This document shows, in pieces, positions 49,885-61,277 of a DNA stretch of 64,000 bases. The stretch is taken from NCBI RefSeq assembly GCF_963678635.1, contig NC_087068.1, forward strand, positions 23,872,697-23,936,696. The letters are read 5' to 3'. Numbering within the stretch: position 1 is the first letter of the stretch; each line of letters starts with the position of its first letter. The notes beneath the pieces are model-generated. The model saw nothing but the letters and a program-made list of their open reading frames with translations, ran no database searches and was not told the DNA's origin. Position numbers and translations under genes: made by a program. The DNA comes from Symsagittifera roscoffensis. Taxonomy: Eukaryota; Xenacoelomorpha; Acoela; Convolutidae.

Positions 49885-51561
49885 CCAAAAAACGTGAACA
49901 GATGTGTTCTTCATTTCTTTCATCGTAACGTTGCGCATTAAGCAACTATGAAAACAGAAAACTCAAAATGTAGCGGGAATTTGGAAAAAGGCCGGTTCTT
50001 TTCCTTTTCCCCCCACGTGCAAGATTTTACAACACAAACTTTGTTCACATTATTGAATTGTTATGAAAATCGTCATACAGACTGATAAGCATAGGCCAAT
50101 GCAAACAAATTGGCATAATTAACTTTTTAAAGTTTTTTTGAAAGTGAAATCTAAATGCGGGATGGAAAGTGGAAAAAACCAAGGCCTCTTGGCTCTTTTT
50201 ATTTTTCCCCTGCATCTCACACGAGCTTTCACTTTCAAAAAAATAAGATAACGTTTTCTTAACATAAAGAAAACTTGCATGGGGAACAAACTAACTAATG
50301 TGAACAGATGTGTTCTTCATACCTTAAATCGTAACATTACGCATTCAGTCGTAATATCACGTGAAGCAATCAAGAAAACGTTAAATCTGAAGGCTCTTTT
50401 TCCTTTAACCCACCTGCAAAATTTTACATGTAAATTTGTTGACCACTTTGTCCGATTGCTATGAAAAGTTACATGCAGACTAATAAGGCCCTGTTTAAAA
50501 TCTCGAACGGGAAAAAAGACGTTTTTGAGAATGCTAATGATAACACGGAGCAAAATTTGTGAAAATTTTTTTTACCGTATCTCAGAAATGTCAAACACCC
50601 TCGCGAGATCGGAAATTTTGCCTGGCTATGATCCTTTTCGAGAACCTGTAATCTTTTGAAAACATTTGAACTTGTCATTGTTTGACAAACTAAAAAACAT
50701 TTAAGTACTCGATTTATCCAGAGTCATAGTTTTTAAGTTTATTTTACTAACTTTGTTATTAATGACTACGGCAACTAATCCCCGCTTTGCGGATATATTT
50801 TAATCTTTGTATGATTATTATTATGATTTGTTTCTCACATCCTGTTTCGTAACATTAGAAGAGACATAGTTTTTCTTGATGAGCCCCCACTTCTACCTCA
50901 CAGTTTTCTACTGGTGAAAATTTTGGTTGCAATGTTCGATTTTTAAAAAAAAACATCGACTATGTATGTGGTTCTTTTTCACTTTGCCCACAAGTTTGAT
51001 ACAATTTTAAAAGAAACAGCTTTAGATTTGTAATAGTGCAATGGAATTGAACATGGCTAGCAAAATAACTATTGTCAACAGATTTTTTAAGTAAATTCAA
51101 CATTGTAGCGTCAGACATTTTGCCAAAACAATACGTTCAGCAACAAAAAATGGGATTCTTTGTCTTTTTCCCCCACCTCATACGAGCATCAATTTTTTTT
51201 TGTGTAATGATTGGTTTTAATAAGTTGATTTTTGTGATCAAAAATGTTCATCATGGCCATTTAAGTCTACATGTCAACTTTCAATGCAAACAAAATGAAA
51301 TTCAGCTATTGTCAACAGATTTTTTAAGTAAATTCAACATTGTAGCGTCAGACATTTTGCCAAAACAATACGTTCAGCAACAAAAAATGGGATTCTTTGT
51401 CTTTTCCCCCCACCTCATACGAGCATCAATTTTTTTTTGTCTAAACAGTGGTTTTAATAAGTTGATTCTTGTGACCAAATATGTTCATCATGGCCATTTA
51501 AGTCTACATGTCAACTTTCAATGCGATCAAAAAAAAAATTCAACTATGAAATTCACTTAAA
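49885..51561. repeat. 1677-bp tandem duplication, left copy
   Basis: Matches 51562-53238 nearly base for base. The junction at 51556-51565 joins the ATTCACTT end directly to AAACCAAAAAACG, consistent with unequal exchange at a short homology. Inside lies a 235-bp tandem duplication (units starting about 51071 and 51306). Confidence 0.8.
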
Positions 51562-53238
51562 CCAAAAAACGTGAACAGATGTGTTCTTCATTTCTTTCAT
51601 CGTAACGTTGCGCATTAAGCAACTATGAAAACAGAAAACTCAAAATGTAGCGGGAATTTGGAAAAAGGCCGGTTCTTTTCCTTTTCCCCCCACGTGCAAG
51701 ATTTTACAACACAAACTTTGTTCACATTATTGAATTGTTATGAAAATCGTCATACAGACTGATAAGCATAGGCCAATGCAAACAAATTGGCATAATTAAC
51801 TTTTTAAAGTTTTTTTGAAAGTGAAATCTAAATGCGGGATGGAAAGTGGAAAAAACCAAGGCCTCTTGGCTCTTTTTATTTTTCCCCTGCATCTCACACG
51901 AGCTTTCACTTTCAAAAAAATAAGATAACGTTTTCTTAACATAAAGAAAACTTGCATGGGGAACAAACTAACTAATGTGAACAGATGTGTTCTTCATACC
52001 TTAAATCGTAACATTACGCATTCAGTCGTAATATCACGTGAAGCAATCAAGAAAACGTTAAATCTGAAGGCTCTTTTTCCTTTAACCCACCTGCAAAATT
52101 TTACATGTAAATTTGTTGACCACTTTGTCCGATTGCTATGAAAAGTTACATGCAGACTAATAAGGCCCTGTTTGAAATCTCGAACGGGAAAAAAGACGTT
52201 TTTGAGAATGCTAATGATAACACGGAGCAAAATTTGTGAAAATTTTTTTACCGTATCTCAGAAATGTCAAACACCCTCGCGAGATCGGAAATTTTGCCTG
52301 GCTATGATCCTTTTTGAGAACCTGTAATCTTTTGAAAACATTTGAACTTGTCATTGTTTGACAAACTAAAAAACATTTAAGTACTCGATTTATCCAGAGT
52401 CATAGTTTTTAAGTTTATTTTACTAACTTTGTTATTAATGACTACGGCAACTAATCCCCGCTTTGCGGATATATTTTAATCTTTGTATGATTATTATTAT
52501 GATTTGTTTCTCACATCCTGTTTCGTAACATTAGAAGAGACATAGTTTTTCTTGATGAGCCCCCACTTCTACCTCACAGTTTTCTACTGGTGAAAATTTT
52601 GGTTGCAATGTTCGATTTTTAAAAAAAAACATCGACTATGTATGTGGTTCTTTTTCACTTTGCCCACAAGTTTGATACAATTTTAAAAGAAACAGCTTTA
52701 GATTTGTAATAGTGCAATGGAATTGAACATGGCTAGCAAAATAACTATTGTCAACAGATTTTTTAAGTAAATTCAACATTGTAGCGTCAGACATTTTGCC
52801 AAAACAATACGTTCAGCAACAAAAAATGGGATTCTTTGTCTTTTTCCCCCACCTCATACGAGCATCAATTTTTTTTTGTGTAATGATTGGTTTTAATAAG
52901 TTGATTTTTGTGATCAAAAATGTTCATCATGGCCATTTAAGTCTACATGTCAACTTTCAATGCAAACAAAATGAAATTCAGCTATTGTCAACAGATTTTT
53001 TAAGTAAATTCAACATTGTAGCGTCAGACATTTTGCCAAAACAATACGTTCAGCAACAAAAAATGGGATTCTTTGTCTTTTCCCCCCACCTCATACGAGC
53101 ATCAATTTTTTTTTGTCTAAACATTGGTTTTAATAAGTTGATTCTTGTGACCAAATATGTTCATCATGGCCATTTAAGTCTACATGTCAACTTTCAATGC
53201 GATCAAAAAAAAATTCAACTATGAAATTCACTTTTGAA
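51562..53238. repeat. 1677-bp tandem duplication, right copy
   Basis: Partner of 49885-51561; it keeps the internal 235-bp duplication and continues past the breakpoint into the original right neighbour (ATTCACTTTTGAATTT). Confidence 0.8.
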
Positions 53239-56200
53239 TTTTTAACTTTTTCGACTTTTTCATAAACCTTTCAATTATTTCCATACATCTTTTTCGCCCA
53301 CATTTCAATTATTTTTTCATGACAGATCTAGTCTACATGTCAATTTTTATAAAAAATGGACATAATTTTTTTTGGTAAAAGTTTGCAATGGAGGAAAAGA
53401 AAATAGAGCCCTAAACGATATGGTGTAGGGCTATTTTTTCTTTTCCTCCATTGCAAACTATAAAAAGTAAAACTATGTCCATTTTGGACAATTGACTTTT
53501 GGACTATCGACAAGGGCCTTGTTTCAAATCGAACGGGAAAAAAGACGTTTTTGAGAATGCTAATGATAACACGGAGCAAAATTTGTGAAAATTTCTTTTA
53601 CGGTATCTCAGAAATGTCAAACACCCTCGCGAGATCTGAAAATTTGCCTGGCTAAGATCCTTTTCAAGAACCTTTAATCTTTTGAAAAATTTTGAACTTG
53701 TCATTGTTTGACAAACTACAAACATTTAAGCACTCGATGTATCCAGAGTCATAGTTTTTAAGTTTATTTTACTAAACTTGTTATCAATGACTACAGCAAC
53801 TAATCCCCGCTTTGCGGATTTATTTTAATCTTTCTATGATTATTTTTATGATTTGTTTCTCACATCCTGTTTAGTAACATTAAAAGAGACCTAGTTTTTC
53901 TCGATGAGCCCCCACCTCTACCTCACAATTTTCTACTGGTGAAAGTTTTGTTCGCAATATTCAATTTTTTAAAAAGACATCGACTATGTATGTCGTTCTT
54001 TTGCCCACAAATTTGGTAAAAATTTTGTAAGAAACAGCTTTAGATTTGTAATAGCGCAATGGAATTGAACATGGCTAGCAAAATAACTATTGTCAACAGA
54101 TTTTTTAAGTAAATTCAACGTTGTAGCGTCAGATATTTTGCCAAAATAATACGTTCAGCAACAAAAAATGGGATTCTTTGTCTTTTTCCCCCACCTGATA
54201 CGAGCATCAATTTTTTTTGTGTAACCAGTGGTTTTAATAAGTTGATTATTGTAACCAAATATGTTCATCATGGCCATTTAAGTCTATATGTCAACTTTCA
54301 ATGCGAACAAAATGAAATTCAACTATGAAATTCACTTTTGAAAATTTAACTTTTTTGACTTTTCATACACCTTTCAATTAATTCCATACACCTTTTTCGC
54401 CCATATTTCAATCATTTTTCATAACAGAGCTAGTCTACATGTCAATTTTTATAAAAAAAATTGGACATAATTTTACTTGGTAAAAGTTTGCAATGGAGGA
54501 AAAGAAAATAGAGCCCTAAACGCTGTGGTGTAGGGCTATTTTTTCTTTTCCTCCTTTGCAAACAATTAGAAGTAAAATTATGTCCTTTTCTTAATGAAAA
54601 CTGACATGTAGACTAGTTATGTCATGAAAAAATAATTGGTTTTGATAGCCAACTTCGTCAAACCACTCGTTACACTAAAAAATTGATGCTCGTGTGAGGA
54701 GGGGCGAAAAAGAAAAAGAGCCAATTTCATTGCATAATGACAACATAAAATTAATTTTTCAAAAGTGAGCTCAAATGCGGGGGAGGGAAAGGAAAACAGC
54801 CGCCTTTAGCCATAGTAACGCGTAGTAACAGGTAAAAAACGTAAAATGTGTCAGCGTGAACAGGTGAACAAATTTTTACAACAATTCCTATTTGCAAAAT
54901 GCCGTGTGAACAATTACTGAACAGCTTTTTTTGTACAAGTACGAGAGATTGAAGAAATTGAAAAAAGCCAAAAATTCTGCTCAAACTTTCTTGAACAATT
55001 TTTTGAAAATTAAAACAACAAAAGTGAATTTAAACAGTTTTTTGTCAATGAATATTTGAAAAAAAAAACAAAAGGGGGACTGGACAAATGCCATGGCATT
55101 TTTCGAGCTCCTCCATTTGCTTATTTTGGAAACACACTTTGTAAAAAAACTTTTAAAATGTTTTTGACAAGTAATCTGTCGTAAAACGTGACAGTTCGAA
55201 AAGTGAACAGATTTTTCTAAAACTTTTTGGCTCTTGTTCCTTCCTCCCCCACTTGCAAATTTTACTATTAAAAACTTTTTTCACATTGTTCGATTGTTAT
55301 GAAAAGAGACAAACGGATCAACTAGACCATTAAAAACATAAAAATGAGGTTGGGAGAAAGAAAAAGAGCTAACATTTTGTATGCATTTTTCTAGCTGTCT
55401 AATGTAGTATTTTTGTATAGCATCATGACTGAATGCGTGATCTTACGATGTAAGGTAAGAGGTACAAATGCGTTCACAATAGTTACTCTGTTCACCATAA
55501 AAAAAATTCAGTACAAAATGAGGCTCTTTTCCATCACATTTGGTTTTCAGGCTCCTTTCCATTTTCACCCAAATTTCAATATTTCAAGTTTTTGTTTCTT
55601 ACGTGTTATTATAGTTGAATACGTGATGTTGCGATGTAAGATATGAAAAACAAATCTGTTCACAATAATTAGCTTGTTCATCGTGCAAAATTTCATTACA
55701 ATATCTTAGCGTTATAACAGTTTTTCAAAACTTAAATTCAAATGTGGGGGGAAGCGTAAAAGAGACAATTTTCGTAGTTGAAACATTGATTTAAAATTAA
55801 GACAATGCAATGAAATTGCTGCATAAACCAAAAAACGTGAACAGATGTGTTCTTCATTTCTTTCATCGTAACGTTGCGCATTAAGCAACTATGAAAACAG
55901 AAAACTCAAAATGTAGCGGGAATTTGGAAAAAGGCCGGTTCTTTTCCTTTTCCCCCCACGTGCAAGATTTTACAACACAAACTTTGTTCACATTATTGAA
56001 TTGTTATGAAAATCGTCATACAGACTGATAAGCATAGGCCAATGCAAACAAATTGGCATAATTAACTTTTTAAAGTTTTTTTGAAAGTGAAATCTAAATG
56101 CGGGATGGAAAGTGGAAAAAACCAAGGCCTCTTGGCTCTTTTTATTTTTCCCCTGCATCTCACACGAGCTTTCACTTTCAAAAAAATAAGATAACGTTTT

Positions 56201-56334
56201 CTTAACATAAAGAAAACTTGCATGGGGAACAAACTAACTAATGTGAACAGATGTGTTCTTCATACCTTAAATCGTAACATTACGCATTCAGTCGTAATAT
56301 CACGTGAAGCAATCAAGAAAACGTTAAATCTGAA

Positions 56335-56531
56335 GGCTCTTTTTCCTTTAACCCACCTGCAAAATTTTACATGTAAATTTGTTGACCACTTTGTCCGATT
56401 GCTATGAAAAGTTACATGCAGACTAATAAGGCCACGACAAACATATTTGGTCATCATACTCAGCCTCGTAAAACCACTCGTTACACTAATATATTGAAGC
56501 TCGTGTGAGGTGGGGGGGAGGAAAAAGAGCC
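56335..56531. mobile_element. MITE family 1 (hAT-like), intact copy
   Basis: 197 bp with terminal inverted repeats GGCTCTTTTTCC and GGAAAAAGAGCC and inner CCCACCTGCAA versus GTGAGGTGGGG. It is flanked by a perfect 8-bp direct repeat AATCTGAA (56327-56334 and 56532-56539), the target duplication size of hAT transposons. Non-coding. The right border of the 5943-bp duplication falls inside it at about 56433, so this appears to be the ancestral arrangement. Confidence 0.8.
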
Positions 56532-56539
56532 AATCTGAA

Positions 56540-57836
56540 CTGTGGGGGGCGGAGACGAAAAAAGCAAAACTATGACTATTTAACTAATTTGGTTGATGCA
56601 ATTATCTGAAAAAAAGTTCGGGGTTTAATTGTTTTTTTCCCGGAACTTTTAAAAATTCTAAGATCAAATTTAAATAAATATTTAATCAAAAGAGAAACAG
56701 AATAAAGATATTAAACTATTTCGGAAAAAGTAAACTTGACTGAGCGAGTGTAAATGAGAGTAGGAAAAAAGAATCATAAAGATTTTAGACAGGTCCAATC
56801 TTAAAACAAGAATGCTTCAACAAAACTTTGTCTAATTCAAATCTTCATAGGCTTTGTTTCATCGGATATCTGTTTCATTTTACAGTCTTTTGGAAAGTTC
56901 TCGGTAGTCTCATTTTTCAAGTTTTCTTCAAAACTTTTGTTCAATATGTCTGTGATTTGCAGGTGTTCTATTTTTGAGTCTTTGTTAGGGTGCTTATCCC
57001 TTTAATGTCTGCCTTTCAAGTTAGGTCATTTTAACCGGTCAGCCTGTACGGCGACACGCTTTTTTTTTCATATCCGACAAAAAAGTCTGAGCAAAAATTT
57101 TGACTGTTTTAAAAGGATTTCAAAATTCAAAGAAGAAAAATATTGGACAAGTTTTTGAATGGGTTGACAAATTAAAATTGGAAAGGAGTCCACTCTAATT
57201 TTAAGTAAACAAATAAAACAATGGTCTTTTATTTCTGGTATGCTTTTTCCAGCTTAGCAACCCCTCGCCCATTTTTCATGCGTTCAATTTTTAGTTCTAT
57301 TAAATGTTAATGTGGCTAGTGCGATATTGTTCACAACACGCATCGGCTCTTCTCCAGATCCCCCCTTTAATTTTTTCTGAAATTCAATATATGGAAATCA
57401 ATTTAAAATGACTTTTCTTAAATTAAACTGCACTAAAACGTGTCAGTGTGAACAAGTGAACAAACTTTAACAACCTTTCTTGCATGCAAAATGCCATTTG
57501 AATAATTTTTAAACAACTTAATTTTGTAGTTTATTGAGGGTAGTGGGAAACTGGAAAAGTTTCAGGCTCCCATGATCTTTCAATTTTTCTCTTTTTAAAA
57601 TTGTTGGCTCTCCTTCCTGCCCTGTCCCTCACCTACAGTTTTTTTAGAGTGATTTTTCTGTTCACATTGTCCGATTGTTATGAAATTTGGCATACGGACA
57701 AATTAGGCCATTGTGAACATATTTGGTACTTTCTCAACCTTGTAAAACCACTTTTACACCATGAAACTTTAGAAAAAGTTATGAGTAAAAATCTGGAAAA
57801 ACAACTGTGCAATGAATATTTGCGAAAACGTATTTC
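56540..57836. other. Non-genic stretch with MITE fragments
   Basis: No gene. Fragments of MITE ends appear (a GGCTCTTCTCCAG near 57346, and G-rich pieces near 56545), otherwise plain AT-rich DNA. Confidence 0.4.
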
Positions 57837-58048
57837 GGCTCTTTTCCAGTTCCCTCTTTCAAAATACCGAGTTTTATGTTTGTTTTACGTGTTATTACAG
57901 CTAAATGCGTGATGTTACGCTGTAAAGTAGGAAGAGCAAGTCTGTTCACAGTTGTCGATTTGTTCACCACGCCAAATTTAATTGCATTATGACAAAATTA
58001 ATTAGGCTTTTCAAAATTGAATTTGAAAGGGGGGACTGGAAAAGAGCT
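57837..58048. mobile_element. MITE family 2 (hAT-like), intact copy
   Basis: 212 bp, ends GGCTCTTTTCCAGT and ACTGGAAAAGAGCT with inner CTTTCAAAAT and ATTTGAAAGGGG. Perfect 8-bp target duplication CGTATTTC at 57829-57836 and 58049-58056. No coding capacity. Terminal bases resemble family 1, so both may be moved by the same transposase. Confidence 0.8.
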
Positions 58049-58440
58049 CGTATTTCCTTCAAAAGCTTTTCTTCTGCTATGGTTTTTTTTCTGGTGATTT
58101 GGTTTGTGCTGCTGGGATGGTTTTTTCCAGCTCACTATCCCCTCCCCCACTTTTCATTTGGCTTTTTTCAGTGTTCTTCTGAGTGCTTTGCTTATGGTTA
58201 AGGTCTACATAATACAAAAAGACCTTTTTCCACTCACCCCCACATTTGAATTTCTGTTTTGAAAAACCATTTTTACATCGTCCTAATATAATGAAATTTT
58301 GCGTGGTTAACAACTAAACTATTGTGAACAGATTTCGGCTCTTTTTCCTTCCCCCCCCTGCAAGTTTTTACATTTGAAATAACTGTTCAAATTGTCAGAT
58401 TGTAATGAAAATTGACTATGCAAAATTGACATGAAAATTG

Positions 58441-58974
58441 TTGCAAAATATCAGATTGTTTGCGCTTTGAACTCGTGTAAAGTAGCTGAATCTTTGATAG
58501 GCGTTCGGCTGTTTAACAAAAATATATAAATGCAAAAAATTCGCGGTTCGATTGTTAGATCTCACCCCTTTGCCTTATATAGATAGATAGTGGTAGGGCG
58601 ATCAACCGTGACCTTGAGGCCTCTTGGCGGCTACTACTCGTAAACCCAACTCAGACAAATCACCAAGGAAGTTTCTCAAGGTGACCTGCCTGAGCTAGAT
58701 CCGAAGAGGGAACTAATGCTCTGCGTCCTCGAGAGTAGTAACCTGAGTCAGGCTTAGCCTGGACCTGAACCAAGTACCCTAGATCCTTTGGTATATCACC
58801 CTACCAGTTGTGCTATACGCACTGGAATGTAAAGGATAATGTCGACATTTGAACCATAAGCTGTGTCCTTTTCAGAAGATTTCCACTCTAGAACAGTTGT
58901 GTATTGGGCTCTTTTCCAGTCCCCCTTCAATTTTTTTTCTAAAATTCGTTTTATGAAAGTCAATTTAAAATGAC
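58441..58974. repeat. Left arm of a large inverted duplication
   Basis: About 530 bp that return inverted at 60313-60848. The arm contains a tRNA-derived SINE (minus) and the end of a MITE family 2 copy. Substitutions and small indels separate the arms, e.g. TCTTTGATAGG versus an extra CGTT block in the partner. Confidence 0.75.
58548..58825 (-). mobile_element. tRNA-derived SINE, minus copy
   Basis: On the minus strand a pol III A box TAGCACAACTGG (58815-58804) and B box GGTTCAGGTCC (58771-58761) lie 32 bases apart, as in tRNA genes. A body of about 170 bp follows and ends in a CTAT microsatellite tail near 58585. A complete cloverleaf is not obvious, so it is a SINE and not a tRNA gene. 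Confidence 0.6.
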
Positions 58975-59162
58975 GGCTCTTTTTCCTACCCCCTCCCCCC
59001 CCCCCCCCCCCCACCTGCAAATTTTTATATTTGAACTTACTGTTCACTTTGTCCGACTAATTAGGCCATAACAAGCATAATTGGTCTTCATAACCTTGTA
59101 AAGCCACTCGTTAGACCATAGAATTGATGCTCATGTGAGGTGGGGGGGGGGGGGGGAGAGCC
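58975..59162. mobile_element. MITE family 1, copy with expanded C and G tracts
   Basis: Ends GGCTCTTTTTCC and GAGAGCC. The CCCCCACC part of the left repeat has grown to a C run of about 17 and the right one to a G run of about 15. Inner motifs (TTTGTCCGA, AACAAGCATA, CCACTCGTTAGACCAT) match the other copies. No target duplication is visible; it seems to sit inside a family 2 copy. Confidence 0.7.
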
Positions 59163-59373
59163 TAGATTTGTACTTCATATCTTACATCGTAACATAGCGG
59201 AGTAGTAATTTATTCCCCGCCAAATTTGTCTTTTTGTCTTAGTTTTTTTTCTTTGTGTGGTTATTGCTAAACGCGTGGTGTTACGATTGAAGTATGAAGA
59301 ACAATTCTGTTCACAATAGTTACTTTGATCACCATGCATTTTTTCATTACATTATGACAACTTTAAAATAGTT

Positions 59374-59576
59374 GGCTCTTTTTCCTTTTTCCCCCCACCT
59401 GCAAATTTTTATATTTGAAGTTACTGTTCACTTTGTCAGATTGTCGTGAAAACTACCACGCAGACTAATTAGACCATAACAAGCATATTTGGTCTTCATA
59501 ATTAACCTTGTAAAACCACTCGTTAGACCATAAAATTCATGTTTGAACGAGGTGGGGGAAAAAAAGAAAAAGAGCC
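59374..59576. mobile_element. MITE family 1 (hAT-like), intact copy
   Basis: 203 bp with ends GGCTCTTTTTCC and GAAAAAGAGCC and long inner match TTTTTCCCCCCACCT versus AGGTGGGGGAAAAA. Perfect 8-bp direct repeat AAATAGTT at 59366-59373 and 59577-59584. Confidence 0.85.
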
Positions 59577-60000
59577 AAATAGTTTTTCGCAACTGAAATT
59601 CAAATGTGGTGGGGGGCAGTGGAAAAGAGCCTACCGTGTATACTTGATTGAACAAATAGCAAAATAAATTTGGCTGTTTTCCTTGAAAAATTCGCTGGTG
59701 GGAGGGAAAGGAAAAAGAGCAGTTCGTTTAATTTGGTAAAAATTGTTGGTGAGGGTGGGGGTTGGGTAAAAGGCAAAAGTTCCAAAAAATATCAAGTTTG
59801 TTTCATTTTTACTTTTTTTTGCTGTGGCGCTACAATGGGAAAGATACTGTTTTGATTTTAACCTTATTTTTCTTCAATTAAGGGCCTAACTTGGCTCTCA
59901 AGCTGGGCATACTAATCGTGAACGGGGCTCTTTTTCCTTTTCCCCCCACCTCGATCAAACATAAGTTTTATGGTCTAACGAGTGGTTTTACAAGGTTAAT

Positions 60001-60413
60001 TTCCACATGTCTAGAACAGTTGTGTATTGGGCTCTTTTCCAGTCCCCCTTCAATTTTTTTCTAAAATTCGTTTTATGAAAGTCTATTTAAAATGACGGCT
60101 CTTTTTCCTCCCCCTCCCGCCCCTCACCTGCAAGTTTTTATATTTGAAATTACTTTTCGCTTTGTCCGATTGTCGTGAAAATTGACGAGCTAAATATGCT
60201 TGTTATGGTCTAATTAGTCTGCTCGTCAATTTTTACGACAATCAAACAAAGCGAAGAGTAAATTCAAATAAAAAAACTTGCAGGTGAGGGGCGGGAGGGG
60301 GAGGAAATATAAATATTTTAAATAGACTTTCATTAAACGAATTTTAAAAACTGAAGGGGGACTGGAAAAGAGCCCAATACACAACTGTTGTAGACATGTG
60401 GAAATCTTCTGAA
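60001..60413. repeat. Near-perfect 413-bp palindrome of nested MITE ends
   Basis: Left arm from TTCCACATGTCTAGAACAG through GGGCTCTTTTCCAGTCCCCC and a nested GGCTCTTTTTCC; right arm is the inverse, ending CTGTTGTAGACATGTGGAA. The centre lies near 60207 (GCTTGTTATGG). The right arm is also part of the inverted duplication with 58441-58974. Confidence 0.8.
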
Positions 60414-60848
60414 AAAGATACAGCTTATGGTTCAAATATCGACATTATCCTTTACATTCCAGTGCGTATAGCACAACTGGTAGGGTGATATACCAAAGGA
60501 TCTAAGGTACTTGGTTCAGGTCCAGGCTAAGCCTGACTCAGGTTACTACTCTCGAGGACGCAGAGCATTAGTTCCCTCTTCGGATCTAGCTCAGGCAGAT
60601 CACCTTGAGAAACTTCCTTGGTGATTTGTCTGAGTTGGGTTAACGAGTAGTAGCCGCCAAGAGGCCTCAAGGTCACGGTTGATCGCCCTACCACTATCTA
60701 TCTATATAAGGCACAGGGGTGAGATCTAACGATCGAATCCCGAATTTTACCATTTTTATATTTTTGTTAAACAGTCGAACGCCTATCAACGCCAAAGATT
60801 TGGCTAATTTACACTAGTTCAAAGCGCAAGCAATCTGACATTTTGCAA
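60313..60848. repeat. Right arm of the large inverted duplication
   Basis: Inverse of 58441-58974, including the SINE in plus orientation. Together the arms and the 1.3 kb between them could fold into a long hairpin. Confidence 0.75.
60462..60735 (+). mobile_element. tRNA-derived SINE, plus copy
   Basis: A box TAGCACAACTGG at 60469-60480 and B box GGTTCAGGTCC at 60513-60523, spaced as in tRNA genes, then a 170-bp body and a (CTAT)n tail near 60700. Nearly identical to the inverted copy at 58548-58825. Confidence 0.65.
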
Positions 60849-61277
60849 AATTAGCATGTGTAAGTAAGTTACTCATTTTTACAAACACATTTGGTTTAAT
60901 ACACAACCGCGTAAAAATAATGATGACACGGTAAAAGGAATAAGAGCCGTGAACGGGTCAGCTGTCTTTAAGATATTGTTACTGCCAATGTCTTGGAAAA
61001 AATTATGTTTTGAAGAAATTCTTTTCGTCAGAATTTTTAATTAGACGCAATCGAAATGACTCAACCGGTGCGACTGGAGGATTGATAGCTTCACCGATTG
61101 AAATTATTTCCGTATTTTTAAGGTACAGCTCTCGACTCAAGATAAGCCTTTCTACTCTGTTTCTAAAGCAGTTCTGCAGTGATTGAGTTTAAAAAGTTAC
61201 CGTTAAATTATTTGAAATTTCGTTATTTGGGTTATCATTTAAACTTGGTTGAAATGAGAAGTCATCAAATATGAGTC
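60849..61277. other. Non-genic stretch, 3' flank of protease homologue
   Basis: No gene. It is the downstream region of the minus-strand gene at 61278-62738; a canonical AATAAA was not found close to its stop. Confidence 0.35.

Larger units (their letters stand above)
45760..56433. repeat. Second large-unit array of MITE modules
   Basis: Modules recur in the same orientation: the tail module, a TCACATCCTGTTTCGTAACA block (about 45755, 47928, 50838, 52515), a long hairpin, a G-rich GGGGGAGGGAAAGG block (46680, 48836, 54780) and TTTTCCCCCCACGTGC blocks. Two clear recent duplications exist: 49885-51561 with 51562-53238 (offset 1677, head to tail) and about 48020-50490 with 53963-56433 (offset 5943). 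All repeated short frames are by-products. No gene is seen. Confidence 0.8.

Noticed and set aside
51072-53224. Frames of about 160 codons with an internal 78-codon repeat
   Set aside because: The protein repeat equals the 235-bp tandem DNA duplication in a satellite; start is TTG or CTG, no coding bias.
26240-56433. CRISPR-like regular repeats
   Set aside because: Repeat units exceed 1 kb and lack short direct repeats with unique spacers; the context is eukaryotic.
60462-60535. A functional tRNA gene
   Set aside because: A and B boxes are present but acceptor and anticodon stems do not close well, and the copy is part of a longer repeated body with a microsatellite tail.
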